Shown here: in pieces, positions 1 through 9,605 of the stretch
Layout of the letters: every line of letters begins with the position of its first letter
How positions within the stretch are numbered: position 1 is the stretch's first letter
From: JAJFUV01 sp964561215
GTDB taxonomy: Bacteria > Acidobacteriota > Terriglobia > Bryobacterales > Bryobacteraceae
Assembly: GCA_964561215.1 (NCBI GenBank)
Contig: CAZLOS010000007.1
Location: forward strand, 1-64,000
Direction of reading: 5' to 3'
Length of the DNA: 64,000 bases
Notes under the pieces: generated by a model
Seen by the model: only the letters and a program-made list of their open reading frames with translations
Database searches by the model: none
Told to the model about the DNA's origin: nothing
Position numbers and translations under genes: made by a program

Positions 1-1
1 C

Positions 2-769
2 GTCGACCTCTATCTGGACGGGATCTATCGCGGCACCGCCACCGCAAAGAAAGATTCGAAAACGGGGATGCCTGTCGAACACATTTATTTCGACCTGGGC
101 GCGCGGCCCCGCGTGGAGCGGACGGTGACGCTCTATCTGCCGCTGTATAAGGCGGCGAAGTTGCTCTCCATCGGCGTGGACAAGCAAGCGCAGATCCGGC
201 GCGCGCCGCCCTTTGCGCTCCCTCGTCCCGTGGTGTTCTATGGCACGTCCATCACGCAGGGCGGTTGCGCCAGCCGCCCCGGCATGAGCTACCAGGCGAT
301 CCTCTCGCGCATGCTCAACCTGGACTTCGTGAACCTGGGTTTTTCCGGTAACGGCAGGGGCGAACCGGAGGTGGCGCGCATGGTGGCCGAGATCGACGCC
401 GCCGCTTTTGTGCTGGATTTCGCGCAGAATAACAAGACGGTCGAGAGCCTGCGCCAGGTGTATGAGCCCTTCGTGAATACGATCCGCGAGAAGCATCCTT
501 CGACGCCGATTTATGTGATCACCCCCATCTCAAGCGCGCGCGAAGCGCTCGCCGACCGGAAGGGCGAACTGGAAGCCATGCGCGAACACATCCGCCTGGT
601 GGCTTCCAAGCGCATCGCGGCCGGGGATAAGCACATCGAAATCGTTGAGGGTACAGACTTGATCGGACCGGATCGCCTGGAGGGATTCGTCGATACCGTG
701 CACCCGAACGATCTCGGCTTCCAGTGGATGGCCGAAGGACTGGCCCATCGCCTGGCAAGGCTCCGCTAG
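2..769 (+). CDS. SGNH/GDSL-family esterase with GxDLY-type N-terminal domain (5' partial)
   Basis: The reading frame is open from base 2, so the gene begins before the window; 255 residues are visible. The first visible residues (VDLYLDG) match the conserved G-x-D-L-Y motif that names the jelly-roll domain preceding some SGNH hydrolases. The catalytic domain follows: block I serine in GTSITQG, a GFSGNG segment that looks like block II, and the C-terminal D-x-x-H pair in DTVHPND. Family members are usually exported carbohydrate or acyl esterases. Its position upstream of a GH28-like enzyme and a GH51 arabinofuranosidase fits deacylation of plant polysaccharide, but the substrate is inferred. 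A methionine at 68 is internal, not the start. Confidence 0.85.
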   Translation, partial: VDLYLDGIYRGTATAKKDSKTGMPVEHIYFDLGARPRVERTVTLYLPLYKAAKLLSIGVDKQAQIRRAPPFALPRPVVFYGTSITQGGCASRPGMSYQAILSRMLNLDFVNLGFSGNGRGEPEVARMVAEIDAAAFVLDFAQNNKTVESLRQVYEPFVNTIREKHPSTPIYVITPISSAREALADRKGELEAMREHIRLVASKRIAAGDKHIEIVEGTDLIGPDRLEGFVDTVHPNDLGFQWMAEGLAHRLARLR

Positions 770-897
770 CCGGGGCCGGTTGCCACTAAACGTGGGAAAT
801 GAGATAGACTGGTAATACCTCCCGAAAGCCAGTTTCCCAACTCAGACTGGAACTGGAAGCAGCCGATAGAATTCTGTTTTAACAATTGCTGAATTGT

Positions 898-1278
898 ATG
901 CACAAAGATCACAAGAGGAAGATCTTGGCGGCCATTGGAGACCTCTTCTTCACCATCAAGATCCGCGACACTGCCAAGAAAATGGGGCTGGATGTCGATT
1001 TCGTGAAATCCGACAAAGACCTCCTGGAACAAGCCAAGAGCAAGCCTATGCTGATCATCCTGGACTTAAGCTTTGCGGCTCTGCAGCCGCTCAAAGTGAT
1101 CAGCAAGCTGAAGAGCAATGCGGAGACCAAGCCGCTCAGCCTGATCGGTTACCTGCCGCACGTTGAAGGTGAACTGAAACAAAAGGCGCACGAAACGGGC
1201 TGCGACATGGTGATGGCCCGCTCGGCGTTCTCGCAGAACCTTCCACAGATCCTCAAGCGCCACGCCAGCCTGCACTAA
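898..1278 (+). CDS. Degenerate CheY-like receiver-domain protein
   Basis: A 126-residue single-domain protein with the alternating beta/alpha pattern of response-regulator receivers. A possible phosphoacceptor aspartate sits at the end of the third strand (LIILDL). The usual N-terminal acidic pair is replaced around AAIGDLFF, and the lysine of the fifth strand appears to be arginine (MVMARSAF). It may therefore be a pseudo-receiver that does not cycle phosphate normally. No output domain is present. An upstream TTG at 886 is possible, but the ATG at 898 gives the more natural start; no convincing ribosome-binding site is visible for either. Proteins of this shape are common in Acidobacteriota, and the role is unknown. 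Confidence 0.6.
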   Translation: MHKDHKRKILAAIGDLFFTIKIRDTAKKMGLDVDFVKSDKDLLEQAKSKPMLIILDLSFAALQPLKVISKLKSNAETKPLSLIGYLPHVEGELKQKAHETGCDMVMARSAFSQNLPQILKRHASLH

Positions 1279-1300
1279 GCCGGATGTTACACTGACGGCT

Positions 1301-2839
1301 ATGCCGTCCAGAGCCATCCTGCTGTTCGTGCCCCTTCTCGCCGCCTCCATCGCACCCATGGAGGGCAAGTCCGCCACGGACCCCGCGCGATCAAAACACG
1401 GCGGCCTGACAATCTGGAACGCACCGGCCGGTGAAAAGCTCTACGGCGATTACACCGTACGCCTGAACGGGAAGGAAGTGCCGGTGTACTCCTGCCGCGT
1501 TTCGGCCATGCCCTTCAATCAAGTCTGGCCGGGTTATCAACGTCCACTCGATCAGACGGAACTGGCGGGTTTCGCCACCTGGGGCATGGAGGGAGCCGTC
1601 AAAGTGGAAGTCCGGGCGAAGCGGCCGTTCCAGACTGTCGCAGTCAGGCCCACGTCGCGCGGTATCCATCCGGCAGTGAAAGGAAGGACGATCTCCTTCG
1701 TGCTGCCACGGCCGGGACAGTACACCGTGGAACTCGACGGTCCCCATCATGCGCTGCACCTGTTCGCCAACCCACCCGAAGTGGACGCCCCTAAGGCGGG
1801 TGATCCCAATGTTCTCTACTTTGGTCCTGGCGTACACCGGCCGGGCAAGATCCTGCTGAAGAGCGGGCAGACGGTCTACATCGCGGGCGGCGCGGTGGTC
1901 TACACGGCGATCAATGGCAAGAACGTGTCCGGCGTGCGCATCCTCGGGCGAGGCATCGTAGATACCAGCGAGTTCGAGCGCGACCAGGGCCCCGGCTCGA
2001 TCCGCTTTCTAAATAGCTCGGACGTGAAGGTCGAGGGCGTCATCTTGAGGGATCCGGATCTGTGGTGCCTGACCGCGTTCGGCAGCCGGCGTGTGGACAT
2101 CTCCAACGTCAAATTGATCGGCCTCTGGCGCTATAACTCGGACGGCATCGACATCTGCAATTCGGAAGACGTGACGATCCGCGACTCGTTCGTCCGCGCT
2201 TTCGACGACGCTATTGTGCTGAAGGGAATGGGTGCCGGGGGTGAACTGTATGGCCAACCGTACACGGACCGGCCTGTGCGTAATGTGCGGGCGAGCGGGC
2301 TGGTCGTGTGGTGCGATTGGGGACGGGCGCTCGAGTTGGGCGCCGAAACGGCCACGCCGGAGATGACCGGCATCGAGTTCCGGGACATCGACATTATCCG
2401 GACCTGCCACATCGCCATGGACATTCAACACGGCGACCGCGCCGCCGTGCACGGAATCCGGTTTGAGAACATTCGGGTCGAGGTGGATGACTTCAATCCC
2501 CGCCCGACCATCCAACCTGCGCGAGATGCGAGGTACGATCCGAACGCGAGGCCCGGCTACGTGCCGTCTCTGATGACGATCGTCATCCGCAAAGGGGGAT
2601 GGTCGACGGACAAGGAGCGAGGCACGGCGCGCGACGTGGTCTTCAAGGATATTTCCGTCGCGGGCAAACCCGTACCGCCCTCGTCCTTCACCGGCTACGA
2701 TGCCACGCACGATGTGCGCGGGGTCACGATCGAGAATCTTCGTTTCAACGGGCAGCTTGTTCCGAACGCGGAAGAAGCACACCTTCGGATCGGCAAGTAT
2801 GTAGCTGACGTTCGCTTTCTGCCCGCGGTGAACCGGTGA
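1301..2839 (+). CDS. GH28-like secreted polygalacturonase (right-handed beta-helix)
   Basis: A 512-residue protein with an N-terminal Sec-type leader (hydrophobic LLFVPLLAASIAP) followed by a small beta domain and a long parallel beta-helix from about residue 170. The central stretch carries the family GH28 active-site pattern: NSDGID (equivalent of N-T-D), then DD in RAFDDAIVLKG about 24 residues later, with short N/D-rich turns typical of the helix. The expected activity is hydrolysis of galacturonan-type pectin in the periplasm or outside the cell. The canonical downstream G-H-G is not obvious, so exo/endo mode and exact substrate are uncertain. The stop codon overlaps the next start (GTGA), showing translational coupling. 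Confidence 0.8.
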   Translation: MPSRAILLFVPLLAASIAPMEGKSATDPARSKHGGLTIWNAPAGEKLYGDYTVRLNGKEVPVYSCRVSAMPFNQVWPGYQRPLDQTELAGFATWGMEGAVKVEVRAKRPFQTVAVRPTSRGIHPAVKGRTISFVLPRPGQYTVELDGPHHALHLFANPPEVDAPKAGDPNVLYFGPGVHRPGKILLKSGQTVYIAGGAVVYTAINGKNVSGVRILGRGIVDTSEFERDQGPGSIRFLNSSDVKVEGVILRDPDLWCLTAFGSRRVDISNVKLIGLWRYNSDGIDICNSEDVTIRDSFVRAFDDAIVLKGMGAGGELYGQPYTDRPVRNVRASGLVVWCDWGRALELGAETATPEMTGIEFRDIDIIRTCHIAMDIQHGDRAAVHGIRFENIRVEVDDFNPRPTIQPARDARYDPNARPGYVPSLMTIVIRKGGWSTDKERGTARDVVFKDISVAGKPVPPSSFTGYDATHDVRGVTIENLRFNGQLVPNAEEAHLRIGKYVADVRFLPAVNR

Positions 2840-3690
2840 CTTACCATTCTTGCGTGCGCTGCCTGCTTGTCGTGCTCGCGTTGCCCCTGTTCGCCCAGCA
2901 ATCGCAGAATCCGTCTCCCATGGTGGAGCACACCCGGGCGCACCCTCGTGCCGTTCGGTCCACTCCTCCTGGACGCCGCCTGAAACTGGAACTCGGCACG
3001 CTGTTCATTCCGGCGCGTCTGGAGCGCCGCCGCGAATTGCCCCTGCTGGTTCACTTCCACGGCGGTGCGTGGCTCCCGGAAGTGGCCGCCGCGCGCTATG
3101 GCAAAGCCGCCGTCATCACGGTGCAACTGGGCTCCGGCTCGGCCACATACGCCAGGCCGTTCCAGGATCCGGCCCGGTTCGCCGCTCTCGTGCAGCAAGC
3201 CGAATCCGCTGCGAATGTCCGGTTTTCCACGATCACTCTGAGTGGATGGAGCGCCGGCTGCGGCGCGGTGCGCGCCATCCTTCTTGGCCCGGAGAACTAC
3301 GCCCGCGTTCAGCGCATCATCCTGATTGACGGGATACACACCAGTTACCCAACCGGCAAACCCGGCCCGCAGGAAAGCACCATCGATCCCGCGCCGCTGG
3401 AGGTGTTCGTCCGTTTTGCGCGCGACGCCATGGCCGGACGCAAGCGGATGCTGGTCACCCACTCCGAGATATTCCCCGGCACGTTCGCCAGCACCACGGA
3501 GACCACGGACTATCTGCTGGCGCAACTCGGCCTGCGCCGCAAGGCGGTGGTTCGTTGGGGACCCGTGGGCACGCAGCAGCTCAGCGATGTGCGCAAGGGC
3601 CGCTTCCGCCTGGTAGGGTTCGCGGGCAATTCGGCGCCCGATCACGTCGACCAGCTACATTCACTGGCCGAGTACTTGCGCCACTGGTAA
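2836..3690 (+). CDS. Secreted alpha/beta-hydrolase
   Basis: A 284-residue protein starting at a GTG that overlaps the stop of the GH28-like gene by four bases. It has a short hydrophobic leader ending in LPLFAQ. The fold is shown by HFHGGAW (oxyanion-hole region), the nucleophile elbow GWSAG, a candidate acid in IDGIH, and a C-terminal histidine candidate in PDHVDQLH. The enzyme is probably an esterase acting on the same polysaccharide as its neighbours, for example removing acyl groups. The substrate is not determinable. An alternative is a peptidase-like hydrolase, which is less likely at this length. Confidence 0.7.
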   Translation: MTYHSCVRCLLVVLALPLFAQQSQNPSPMVEHTRAHPRAVRSTPPGRRLKLELGTLFIPARLERRRELPLLVHFHGGAWLPEVAAARYGKAAVITVQLGSGSATYARPFQDPARFAALVQQAESAANVRFSTITLSGWSAGCGAVRAILLGPENYARVQRIILIDGIHTSYPTGKPGPQESTIDPAPLEVFVRFARDAMAGRKRMLVTHSEIFPGTFASTTETTDYLLAQLGLRRKAVVRWGPVGTQQLSDVRKGRFRLVGFAGNSAPDHVDQLHSLAEYLRHW

Positions 3691-3767
3691 ACCAGCCACG
3701 CCTTGGCGATGGCTGAGATGGAAACTCCAGGCGAATGTTTTTATACTCGGACAGTACCTCGACCAAC

Positions 3768-5432
3768 ATGAACCGAACATCTCGAACCGGAGTGATGAAC
3801 CGCCGTCTCTTCTTGGGTGGCGCGGCCGCGGCCGGCATCGCGCCCGCCCTTCGATCGCAAGCGCCCGAGGCGCGAGTCGAGATCCTGCTCGATGAACCTG
3901 TCGCGACCATCGCGCCGGAAATCTACTCGCACTTCGTCGAAAACCTCGGCACGGTGGTCTATGGCGGGGTCTGGGTTGGAGAGGACTCGAAGATCCCCAA
4001 CGTCGGCGGCATTCGCAAGGAACTCGTCGAGAAGCTGCGCAAGGTGCGGCCCGCGGTGGTGCGCTGGCCGGGAGGCTGCTTCGCTGACCAGTACGACTGG
4101 CGCGACGGCATCGGACCGCGCTCGAAGCGCCCTCGCCGTACCAACTTCTGGGTGGACGCCAAAGAGTGGCCGGCCAACGCCAGCAAGACTGGCCCGCAGC
4201 GTTACGACCCCAACGAGTTCGGAACCATCGAGTTCGCTCGCTTTTGCCGGCTCGCGGGCGCCCAGCCGTACTTCGCAGCCAACCTGCGCAGCCTGCCGCC
4301 CCAGGAATTCTGGCGCTGGGTGGAATACTGCAATTCACCGGCGGGCTCCACGACCCTGGCCGACCAGCGCGCCGCCGACGGCGAGCGCGAGCCGCTGAAC
4401 GTGCGCTTCTGGGGCGTCGGCAACGAGAGCTGGGGTTGCGGTGGAGAGTTCACACCCGAGGATTACGCCACCGAGTTCCGCCGTTACGCCACATGGGTGC
4501 CGAGCTACGGCGTCAAGCTGGCTCTGGTCGGATCGGGTCCCAACGGCGACTCGCGGGACTGGACGCGCCGATTCCTCGAGAAGATGACCCGCGGACACGG
4601 GCTCGGCAACCTGTGGGGCTGGGCCGCGCACCACTACTCGTGGAAGGCCGTGAGCGGTGCGAATGGCGACTGGTATCGCGGCAAAGGCGACGCCCTCAAA
4701 TACGACGCCGAACAGTACTACGCGATCCTGAGCGAAGCGGGCCGCATGGAGCCGCTCATCATCTCGCAGTGGGGCGTGATGGGTGAATTCGATCCGAAAC
4801 ACGCGGTGCGCCTGGTGGTGGACGAATGGGGCGCCTGGTACGCGCCCGGCACCGAGCCCACGCCGGAATCCCTGCTCGGCCAGCAGAACACCATGCGCGA
4901 CGCCGTGCTGGCGGGCCTGACCTTGGACATCTTCAACCGTCATGCCGACAAGGTGGCCATGGCCAACATCGCGCAACTGGTGAACAACCTGCAGGCCCTC
5001 TTCCTGGTGCGGGAGGACCGCCTGGCGGTCACTCCCACCTATCACGTCTTCGACATGTACTCGGCGCACCAGGGGGCCACAGCCGTGCGCGCCGAGTTCG
5101 CGTCGCCCCAAGTGCCATTCCAGCGCGGCGAACAGCCCGCCGGCATTCGCGGTCTCAATGGTTCGGCTTCGATCAACGGGAAGCGCCTGACCGTCACGGT
5201 AACGAATCCGCACATGACGCAGGCTTCGGCCGCCGAAATCACGCTGCGCGGCGGCACAGTGAAGTCCGTTTCCAGCACGGTGCTGGCCGCTGCCGACGTG
5301 CACGCGCACAACACCTGGGATCACCCCAACGCGGTCGAGCCGAAGAGCGCCGCTGTCACGGCGAAGGGAGGCGTGATCACGCACACGTTCCCTCCGGCTT
5401 CGGTCACGAAGCTCAGCGTAGATCTGGCGTGA
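3768..5432 (+). CDS. Alpha-L-arabinofuranosidase, family GH51
   Basis: About 554 residues. It releases terminal arabinofuranosyl units from arabinan, arabinoxylan or pectin side chains. The acid/base glutamate is in GVGNESWGCGG (about E220), the nucleophile glutamate is in VVDEWGAWY (about E353), and the N-terminal (beta/alpha)8 signature VRWPGGCFADQYDW is intact. A C-terminal beta-sandwich follows. The N-terminus NRRLFLGGAAAAG resembles a Tat leader, so the enzyme is probably exported. Possible starts are ATG 3735, 3768 and 3795. I prefer 3768, though 3795 places the twin arginines near the N-terminus. It follows the pectinase and esterase genes on the same strand and converges on rhaA. Confidence 0.9.
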   Translation: MNRTSRTGVMNRRLFLGGAAAAGIAPALRSQAPEARVEILLDEPVATIAPEIYSHFVENLGTVVYGGVWVGEDSKIPNVGGIRKELVEKLRKVRPAVVRWPGGCFADQYDWRDGIGPRSKRPRRTNFWVDAKEWPANASKTGPQRYDPNEFGTIEFARFCRLAGAQPYFAANLRSLPPQEFWRWVEYCNSPAGSTTLADQRAADGEREPLNVRFWGVGNESWGCGGEFTPEDYATEFRRYATWVPSYGVKLALVGSGPNGDSRDWTRRFLEKMTRGHGLGNLWGWAAHHYSWKAVSGANGDWYRGKGDALKYDAEQYYAILSEAGRMEPLIISQWGVMGEFDPKHAVRLVVDEWGAWYAPGTEPTPESLLGQQNTMRDAVLAGLTLDIFNRHADKVAMANIAQLVNNLQALFLVREDRLAVTPTYHVFDMYSAHQGATAVRAEFASPQVPFQRGEQPAGIRGLNGSASINGKRLTVTVTNPHMTQASAAEITLRGGTVKSVSSTVLAAADVHAHNTWDHPNAVEPKSAAVTAKGGVITHTFPPASVTKLSVDLA

Positions 5433-5442
5433 AGTTGCCCGG

Positions 5443-6708
5443 CTACCGCTTGGAGAGCACCTGCTCTTCGTAGCGGCGGACTTCGTCGAACCAAGCCATG
5501 CCGGTGGGCACGCCCTTCTGCACGCAGTAGTAGTCCCAAACCGCGCTCCAGGGCAGCGACTTGAGTTCTTCCATGCAAGCGAGCCGGGCCGTGTAGTCCA
5601 TCTTCAGCTCGGCCTGCTTCAGCGATGCGGTGGGTTCGAGCAGCGCGATGAGCAACGCCTTGATCATGTTGCGCGTGCCGATCACCCACGCCGCCACGCG
5701 GTTGATGCTGGCGTCGAAGTAGTCCAACCCGATGTGGATCTTGTCGAGCTTGCCGCTGCGCACCAGTTCCTTGGCGATGGCCTGCAGTTCGTCGTCGAGG
5801 ATCACGACGTGGTCGCTGTCCCAGCGCACCGGACGGCTCACGTGCAGCAGCAGGCCGGGGCAGAACAGAAGCACCGAGGAGATCTTGTCGGAAATCATCT
5901 CGGTCGGATGGAAGTGACCGGCGTCGAGCGTGAGCAGCGTTTTGCGCGACACCGCGTAGCCCATGTAGAACTCGTGCGAGCCCGTGGTGTAGCTTTCCGC
6001 GCCGATGCCGAAGAGCTTGGCCTCGACCGCGTCCAGATTGAGGGCCGGATCGATAGGCGTAGCCAGAAGCTTGTCGAGGGAATCGATCAGGCGCTCTCGC
6101 GGGCCCATGCGGTCCGCCGGGATGTCCTTGTACCCGTCCGGAATCCAGTGGTTGGTGACGGTCGTCGAACCCAATTGCCGGCCCATTTCCGCGGCGATCT
6201 TGCGGCAGGCAAGGCCGTGCTCGATCCAGAAATTGCGGATGCCGGCGTCCGGATGCGAGAGCGTGAAACCGTCGGCCGCCTTCGGATGCGAGAAGTAGGT
6301 GGGGTTGAAATCCATGCCCAACTGGTTGGCCTTGGCCCAGTCGATCCAACTCTGGAAATGCCTGGGCTCGATTTCGTTGCGCTCCACGCGCTTGCCGCCG
6401 TGATCCAGGTAGCAGGCGTGAAGGTTCATGCGGTGCTTGCCGGGGACCACGCTGAGCGCCTTCAGGAAGTCCGCGCGCAGCTCCTCAATGTTGCGAGCCT
6501 TGCCGGGATAGTTGCCGGTGGCCTGTATGCCGCCGCCTTCGAGTTGAGCGCCGGCCTTTTCGAAGCCGCCCACGTCATCGCCCTGCCAGCAGTGGAGGGA
6601 GATCGGGATGGTCTCCAGTTTCTTCAGCGCGGCGTCCACGTCCACGCCGATGGAGGCGTAGGCGTCTTTGGCAATCTGGTAAGCCTGGGTGATCTGGTTC
6701 TGGTTCAT
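5443..6708 (-). CDS. rhaA: L-rhamnose isomerase
   Basis: A 421-residue protein, the length expected for RhaA. It interconverts L-rhamnose and L-rhamnulose in the cytoplasm. Family hallmarks are intact: SLHCWQGDDVGGFE and GGIQATGNYPGKARN near the N-terminus, NLHACYLD, the metal-site glutamate in FGIGAESYT, DAGHFHPTE, WDSDHVV and GLDYFDASINR. The start at 6708 (MNQNQ) is chosen by homology to the family; the open frame continues upstream but has no support. Rhamnose is a backbone sugar of rhamnogalacturonan, so it fits the adjacent pectin-degrading enzymes. No rhamnulokinase or aldolase is in the window. It is convergent with the GH51 gene, 10 bp apart. Confidence 0.95.
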   Translation of the reverse strand: MNQNQITQAYQIAKDAYASIGVDVDAALKKLETIPISLHCWQGDDVGGFEKAGAQLEGGGIQATGNYPGKARNIEELRADFLKALSVVPGKHRMNLHACYLDHGGKRVERNEIEPRHFQSWIDWAKANQLGMDFNPTYFSHPKAADGFTLSHPDAGIRNFWIEHGLACRKIAAEMGRQLGSTTVTNHWIPDGYKDIPADRMGPRERLIDSLDKLLATPIDPALNLDAVEAKLFGIGAESYTTGSHEFYMGYAVSRKTLLTLDAGHFHPTEMISDKISSVLLFCPGLLLHVSRPVRWDSDHVVILDDELQAIAKELVRSGKLDKIHIGLDYFDASINRVAAWVIGTRNMIKALLIALLEPTASLKQAELKMDYTARLACMEELKSLPWSAVWDYYCVQKGVPTGMAWFDEVRRYEEQVLSKR

Positions 6709-6790
6709 GGCTTTTCTCGCGTTCCTTGGAGATTCTAGCATTTCCGCGAGAACTACCTTCGGGCGAGCGCCTTCAACTATGATTCCCTGT

Positions 6791-7466
6791 ATGCCTCGAC
6801 TGCTTTTCGCCCTGCTTAGCCTGGCGCTGTTCTCTGCTTCCGCTGAAGACTGGACCCACCGCCCGGTGCGCGTCAACGCGAATGAGTTTCCCGTCATGGC
6901 CTGGAGCGGTTCGCCCAGCGGCCACGACGGTGTTCCGCTACCTGGAGCCGTCGGACGCGACGTTCAATCTGCAGGTGTACGGCACGCTGGCCTATGGAGG
7001 CCGGGGTATCGAGTACTTCACCTACTTCACGCCCGATAACGGCAATTACCGGCTGGCTGCTGTCGATCCGTATGGCAACCGCACGGCGACATGGGACGCG
7101 ATGCGCCGCATCAACAACCAAATCCACGCGCTCGCTCCGACGATGTTGAAGCTGCGCAGCACCGGGGTTTATCACTGGCCGGTCTCGACAGCCGCCGGCA
7201 CGCCGCTGCTGAAGGACATAAAGACCAGCGCGAAACTGATCGTCGGTGAGTTCGTGGACAGAAGCGGGAGGCCTTACGTAATGCTGGTGAACAAGAGCCT
7301 GAAGGAGTCCTGTAGTTTCCGGCTGGAGACGTGGAAGGAAGGCGCGCTCATCTACCGCGTTTCGCCCGTTTCGGGCAAGGAAGGCGGTTTCGGCGGCGAA
7401 GCGAATTGGCTCCCGCCGGGCGCGGGCATCCTGCTGCGTATCGGCGATCCAGAGCCGGCGAAGTGA
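6791..7466 (+). pseudogene. Decayed exported glycoside hydrolase (internal deletion plus frameshift)
   Basis: An ATG at 6791 opens a frame with a good Sec leader (MPRLLFALLSLALFSASA) and a short mature N-terminus ending near FPVMAWSG. That frame then becomes non-sensical at about 6900-6940. The coding signal resumes one frame over and runs to 7466. The resumed part begins YLEPSDATFNLQVYGTLAYG and continues with GGRGIEYFTYFTP, a pattern seen near the end of TIM-barrel glycosidase-like proteins, followed by a small beta-sandwich end domain. The catalytic barrel that should lie between is missing. I read this as a gene that lost its middle and is now frameshifted. The family of origin (GH42-like or similar) is not certain. 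Confidence 0.7.
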
Positions 7467-7478
7467 GGGGCGGCCGGA

Positions 7479-8447
7479 TCACCCGTTCGTTTCGTTGGAA
7501 CCGTCCGCTGAAACGTCGAAATTGATCCGCTCCTTCTCTACCACCAGCGGCCGGTTCTGCACTAGGGTGTGAATGGATCCGACATACTCTCCCAGGACTC
7601 CAAGGCCGATCATCTGGAGCGACATGAAGAAGAATACGCCTATCACGACGGGAGCGATTCCGACAGTGAAACTGTTCCAGAAGATCAGCTTGTAGATCAG
7701 ATAGAAGAACGCCACAAGCATGCTGAGGATGGAGAATGCGAATCCGCAGAACGTGAACATTCGAAGGGGGACCTTCGACAGGTTCGTGATCCCCAGCATC
7801 GCCAGGTCGTAAAGGGTATAGAAGTTGTTCTTCGTAATCCCGCGCGAGCGCCGCTTCTGGTTGTAGTAGAGCTTCTTGTGCTCGAAACCCACCTCCGCGA
7901 TCATCCCGCGGAAATAAGGATAGGGATCTTGAAACTGGGTTTTCAGGATGTCTATGACTTTCCGGTCGTAAAGTCCAAAGCCCGTGAAGTGCTGGAAGAC
8001 CTCCACGTCCGTCAGCCTGGTCACCAGCCGGTAGTAGAACGTCCGGAGGCCAAACATCAGCTTGTTCTCATCGCTGGTGTCCTTGATCCCCAGCACGATG
8101 GGCGTTCCGGCCTGCCACGCAAGGATCATGTCCCGAATGAGCTCGGGTGGATCCTGGAGATCCGAAAGCAGAGACACGATGGCATCGCCGCCGGCCTGGT
8201 AGATGGCATGGATCGGAGAGCGAAGATGTCCGAAGTTGCGGCTGTTCACGATTACCTTTACGCGCCGGTCCGCCTTCGCGAGTTTCCGCAAAACCGCTGC
8301 GGTGTTGTCTGTCGAGCAATTGTCGATGAAAATGTGCTCGTAGCGATACTCGGGCAGTGACGCCATAACCGCCCGCGTCCGCTCGTAAAGTTCTTCGATG
8401 TTGCCCTCTTCGTTGAAGCAGGGGCTAACGATGCTGATGAGTTTCAT
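7479..8447 (-). CDS. Family 2 glycosyltransferase, polyprenyl-phosphate sugar transferase type
   Basis: 322 residues. The N-terminal GT-A domain starts SIVSPCFNEEGNI, has the nucleotide-binding/metal acidic pair in LLSDLQDPPE, and is followed by an acceptor region FQHFTGFGLYD. Two C-terminal transmembrane helices (around LRMFTFCGFAFSILSMLVAFF and IAPVVIGVFFFMSLQMIGLG) match the GtrB/DPM1-like topology. These enzymes place a sugar on undecaprenyl phosphate for surface-glycan decoration. The start at 8447 overlaps the stop of the upstream epimerase as ATGA, so the two are translationally coupled. An upstream extension of the frame is rejected because the GT fold begins exactly at this methionine. 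Confidence 0.85.
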   Translation of the reverse strand: MKLISIVSPCFNEEGNIEELYERTRAVMASLPEYRYEHIFIDNCSTDNTAAVLRKLAKADRRVKVIVNSRNFGHLRSPIHAIYQAGGDAIVSLLSDLQDPPELIRDMILAWQAGTPIVLGIKDTSDENKLMFGLRTFYYRLVTRLTDVEVFQHFTGFGLYDRKVIDILKTQFQDPYPYFRGMIAEVGFEHKKLYYNQKRRSRGITKNNFYTLYDLAMLGITNLSKVPLRMFTFCGFAFSILSMLVAFFYLIYKLIFWNSFTVGIAPVVIGVFFFMSLQMIGLGVLGEYVGSIHTLVQNRPLVVEKERINFDVSADGSNETNG

Positions 8448-9484
8448 CTTGTTTTCCAGCCGTGCCATGCCGCGGTTCGGCGGATAGCCTCCGTCAGAGA
8501 GACACATTCCCTGAGGCCCAATTCCCGTTCAGCCCGCGTCGTGCGAGGCACATAGCGTTCCGGCGCGCGGCCGGGCTCCGCGGCTTTTGCTATGAGCACC
8601 GGAATCTCCGGATCGAGTGCGGCGGCAACTTTCCTGGCGAGATCCGCGATGCTCAGATCTTTCTCCGAGCCCACGTTGTATGGCCGGCAGGTCGCGCCGC
8701 GGAAAAGAATCGTCCACAGCCATACGGCAAGATCCGCCGCGTACAGGTAGGAGCGCCGCGGGGTGCCGTCTCCCTGAACGCGGATCGGCCGGCCGCACAG
8801 CACATCCTGAATGAAGTTGCCGATGGCGAAGTGGATGTCGAGGGGCAGATACGGACCGGCGAACGTGAAGCCTCGGGCTATCTTGCATTCGATCCCGAAG
8901 CCCGCCGAATACAATGAGCACAACAGTTCCGCGGATCTCTTGCCTTCGCCATAAACCGACTGAAGGTCCGTCGGAATGGGTCCCCCGGTGTATTCCTCGG
9001 CGATGTGGGAGATCTCCGGCGGCTGTTTGCCATAAACGGCACCCGAGCTGGTAAGCAGGAATTTCCGGGCGCCGCAGCGCCGCGCGAACTCGAGAGTTCT
9101 GTGGGTTCCCTCCACAATCGTCGTGAACATTTCGACGGGGGCCTCGCTGGCCTGCCTGGCGCTGGCTTCGGTGGCGGCATGAATGATGTAGCGGAACTCC
9201 CTATCCGGAAATTCGAATGAACGCACATCGCCGGAGATCATTTTCACGCAGGAATTCTCCGCCAGGTGCGGCGCTTTACGCTTGAATGCTTCCGGGTTCC
9301 GCGTCAAGACCGTGGCCGAGACGCCCAGGGAAAAGCGGTCGTTCGCCGCGAGCAAGCTCTCCAGAAGCCAGCAACCGAAAAAGCCGGTGCCGCCCGTGAC
9401 AAAGATGCGGCTGCCGCGCATCTCGTCCCACAACCCACCCGTCTGGCCGAGAATGTGATCCAGATCAGGTGAAGCTACGCGCAT
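8444..9484 (-). CDS. NAD-dependent epimerase/dehydratase (extended SDR)
   Basis: 346 residues from the ATG at 9484, which has a GGAG eight bases upstream; a TTG at 9526 is a weaker alternative. The Rossmann motif GGTGFFG, a TSSGAVYG segment and the YxxxK catalytic pair (YGEGK) identify an extended short-chain dehydrogenase acting on nucleotide sugars. It could be a 4,6-dehydratase, a 4-epimerase or a 4-ketoreductase. In the context of the CDP-dideoxysugar genes at 19460-22534 it is a candidate final reductase, but that is inference. Coupled to the glycosyltransferase at 7479. Confidence 0.8.
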   Translation of the reverse strand: MRVASPDLDHILGQTGGLWDEMRGSRIFVTGGTGFFGCWLLESLLAANDRFSLGVSATVLTRNPEAFKRKAPHLAENSCVKMISGDVRSFEFPDREFRYIIHAATEASARQASEAPVEMFTTIVEGTHRTLEFARRCGARKFLLTSSGAVYGKQPPEISHIAEEYTGGPIPTDLQSVYGEGKRSAELLCSLYSAGFGIECKIARGFTFAGPYLPLDIHFAIGNFIQDVLCGRPIRVQGDGTPRRSYLYAADLAVWLWTILFRGATCRPYNVGSEKDLSIADLARKVAAALDPEIPVLIAKAAEPGRAPERYVPRTTRAERELGLRECVSLTEAIRRTAAWHGWKTR

Positions 9485-9605
9485 TGTGTGTACTCCGGGC
9501 GTTGCCGGTGCTTCCGTATCGCTCAAAACAGCATGATAGCGTCATCGGGCCGCCGGAGCGAGCCCGCTTCGGAACGGTTCAAACGATATGGCCAGCAGGA
9601 CGGCG

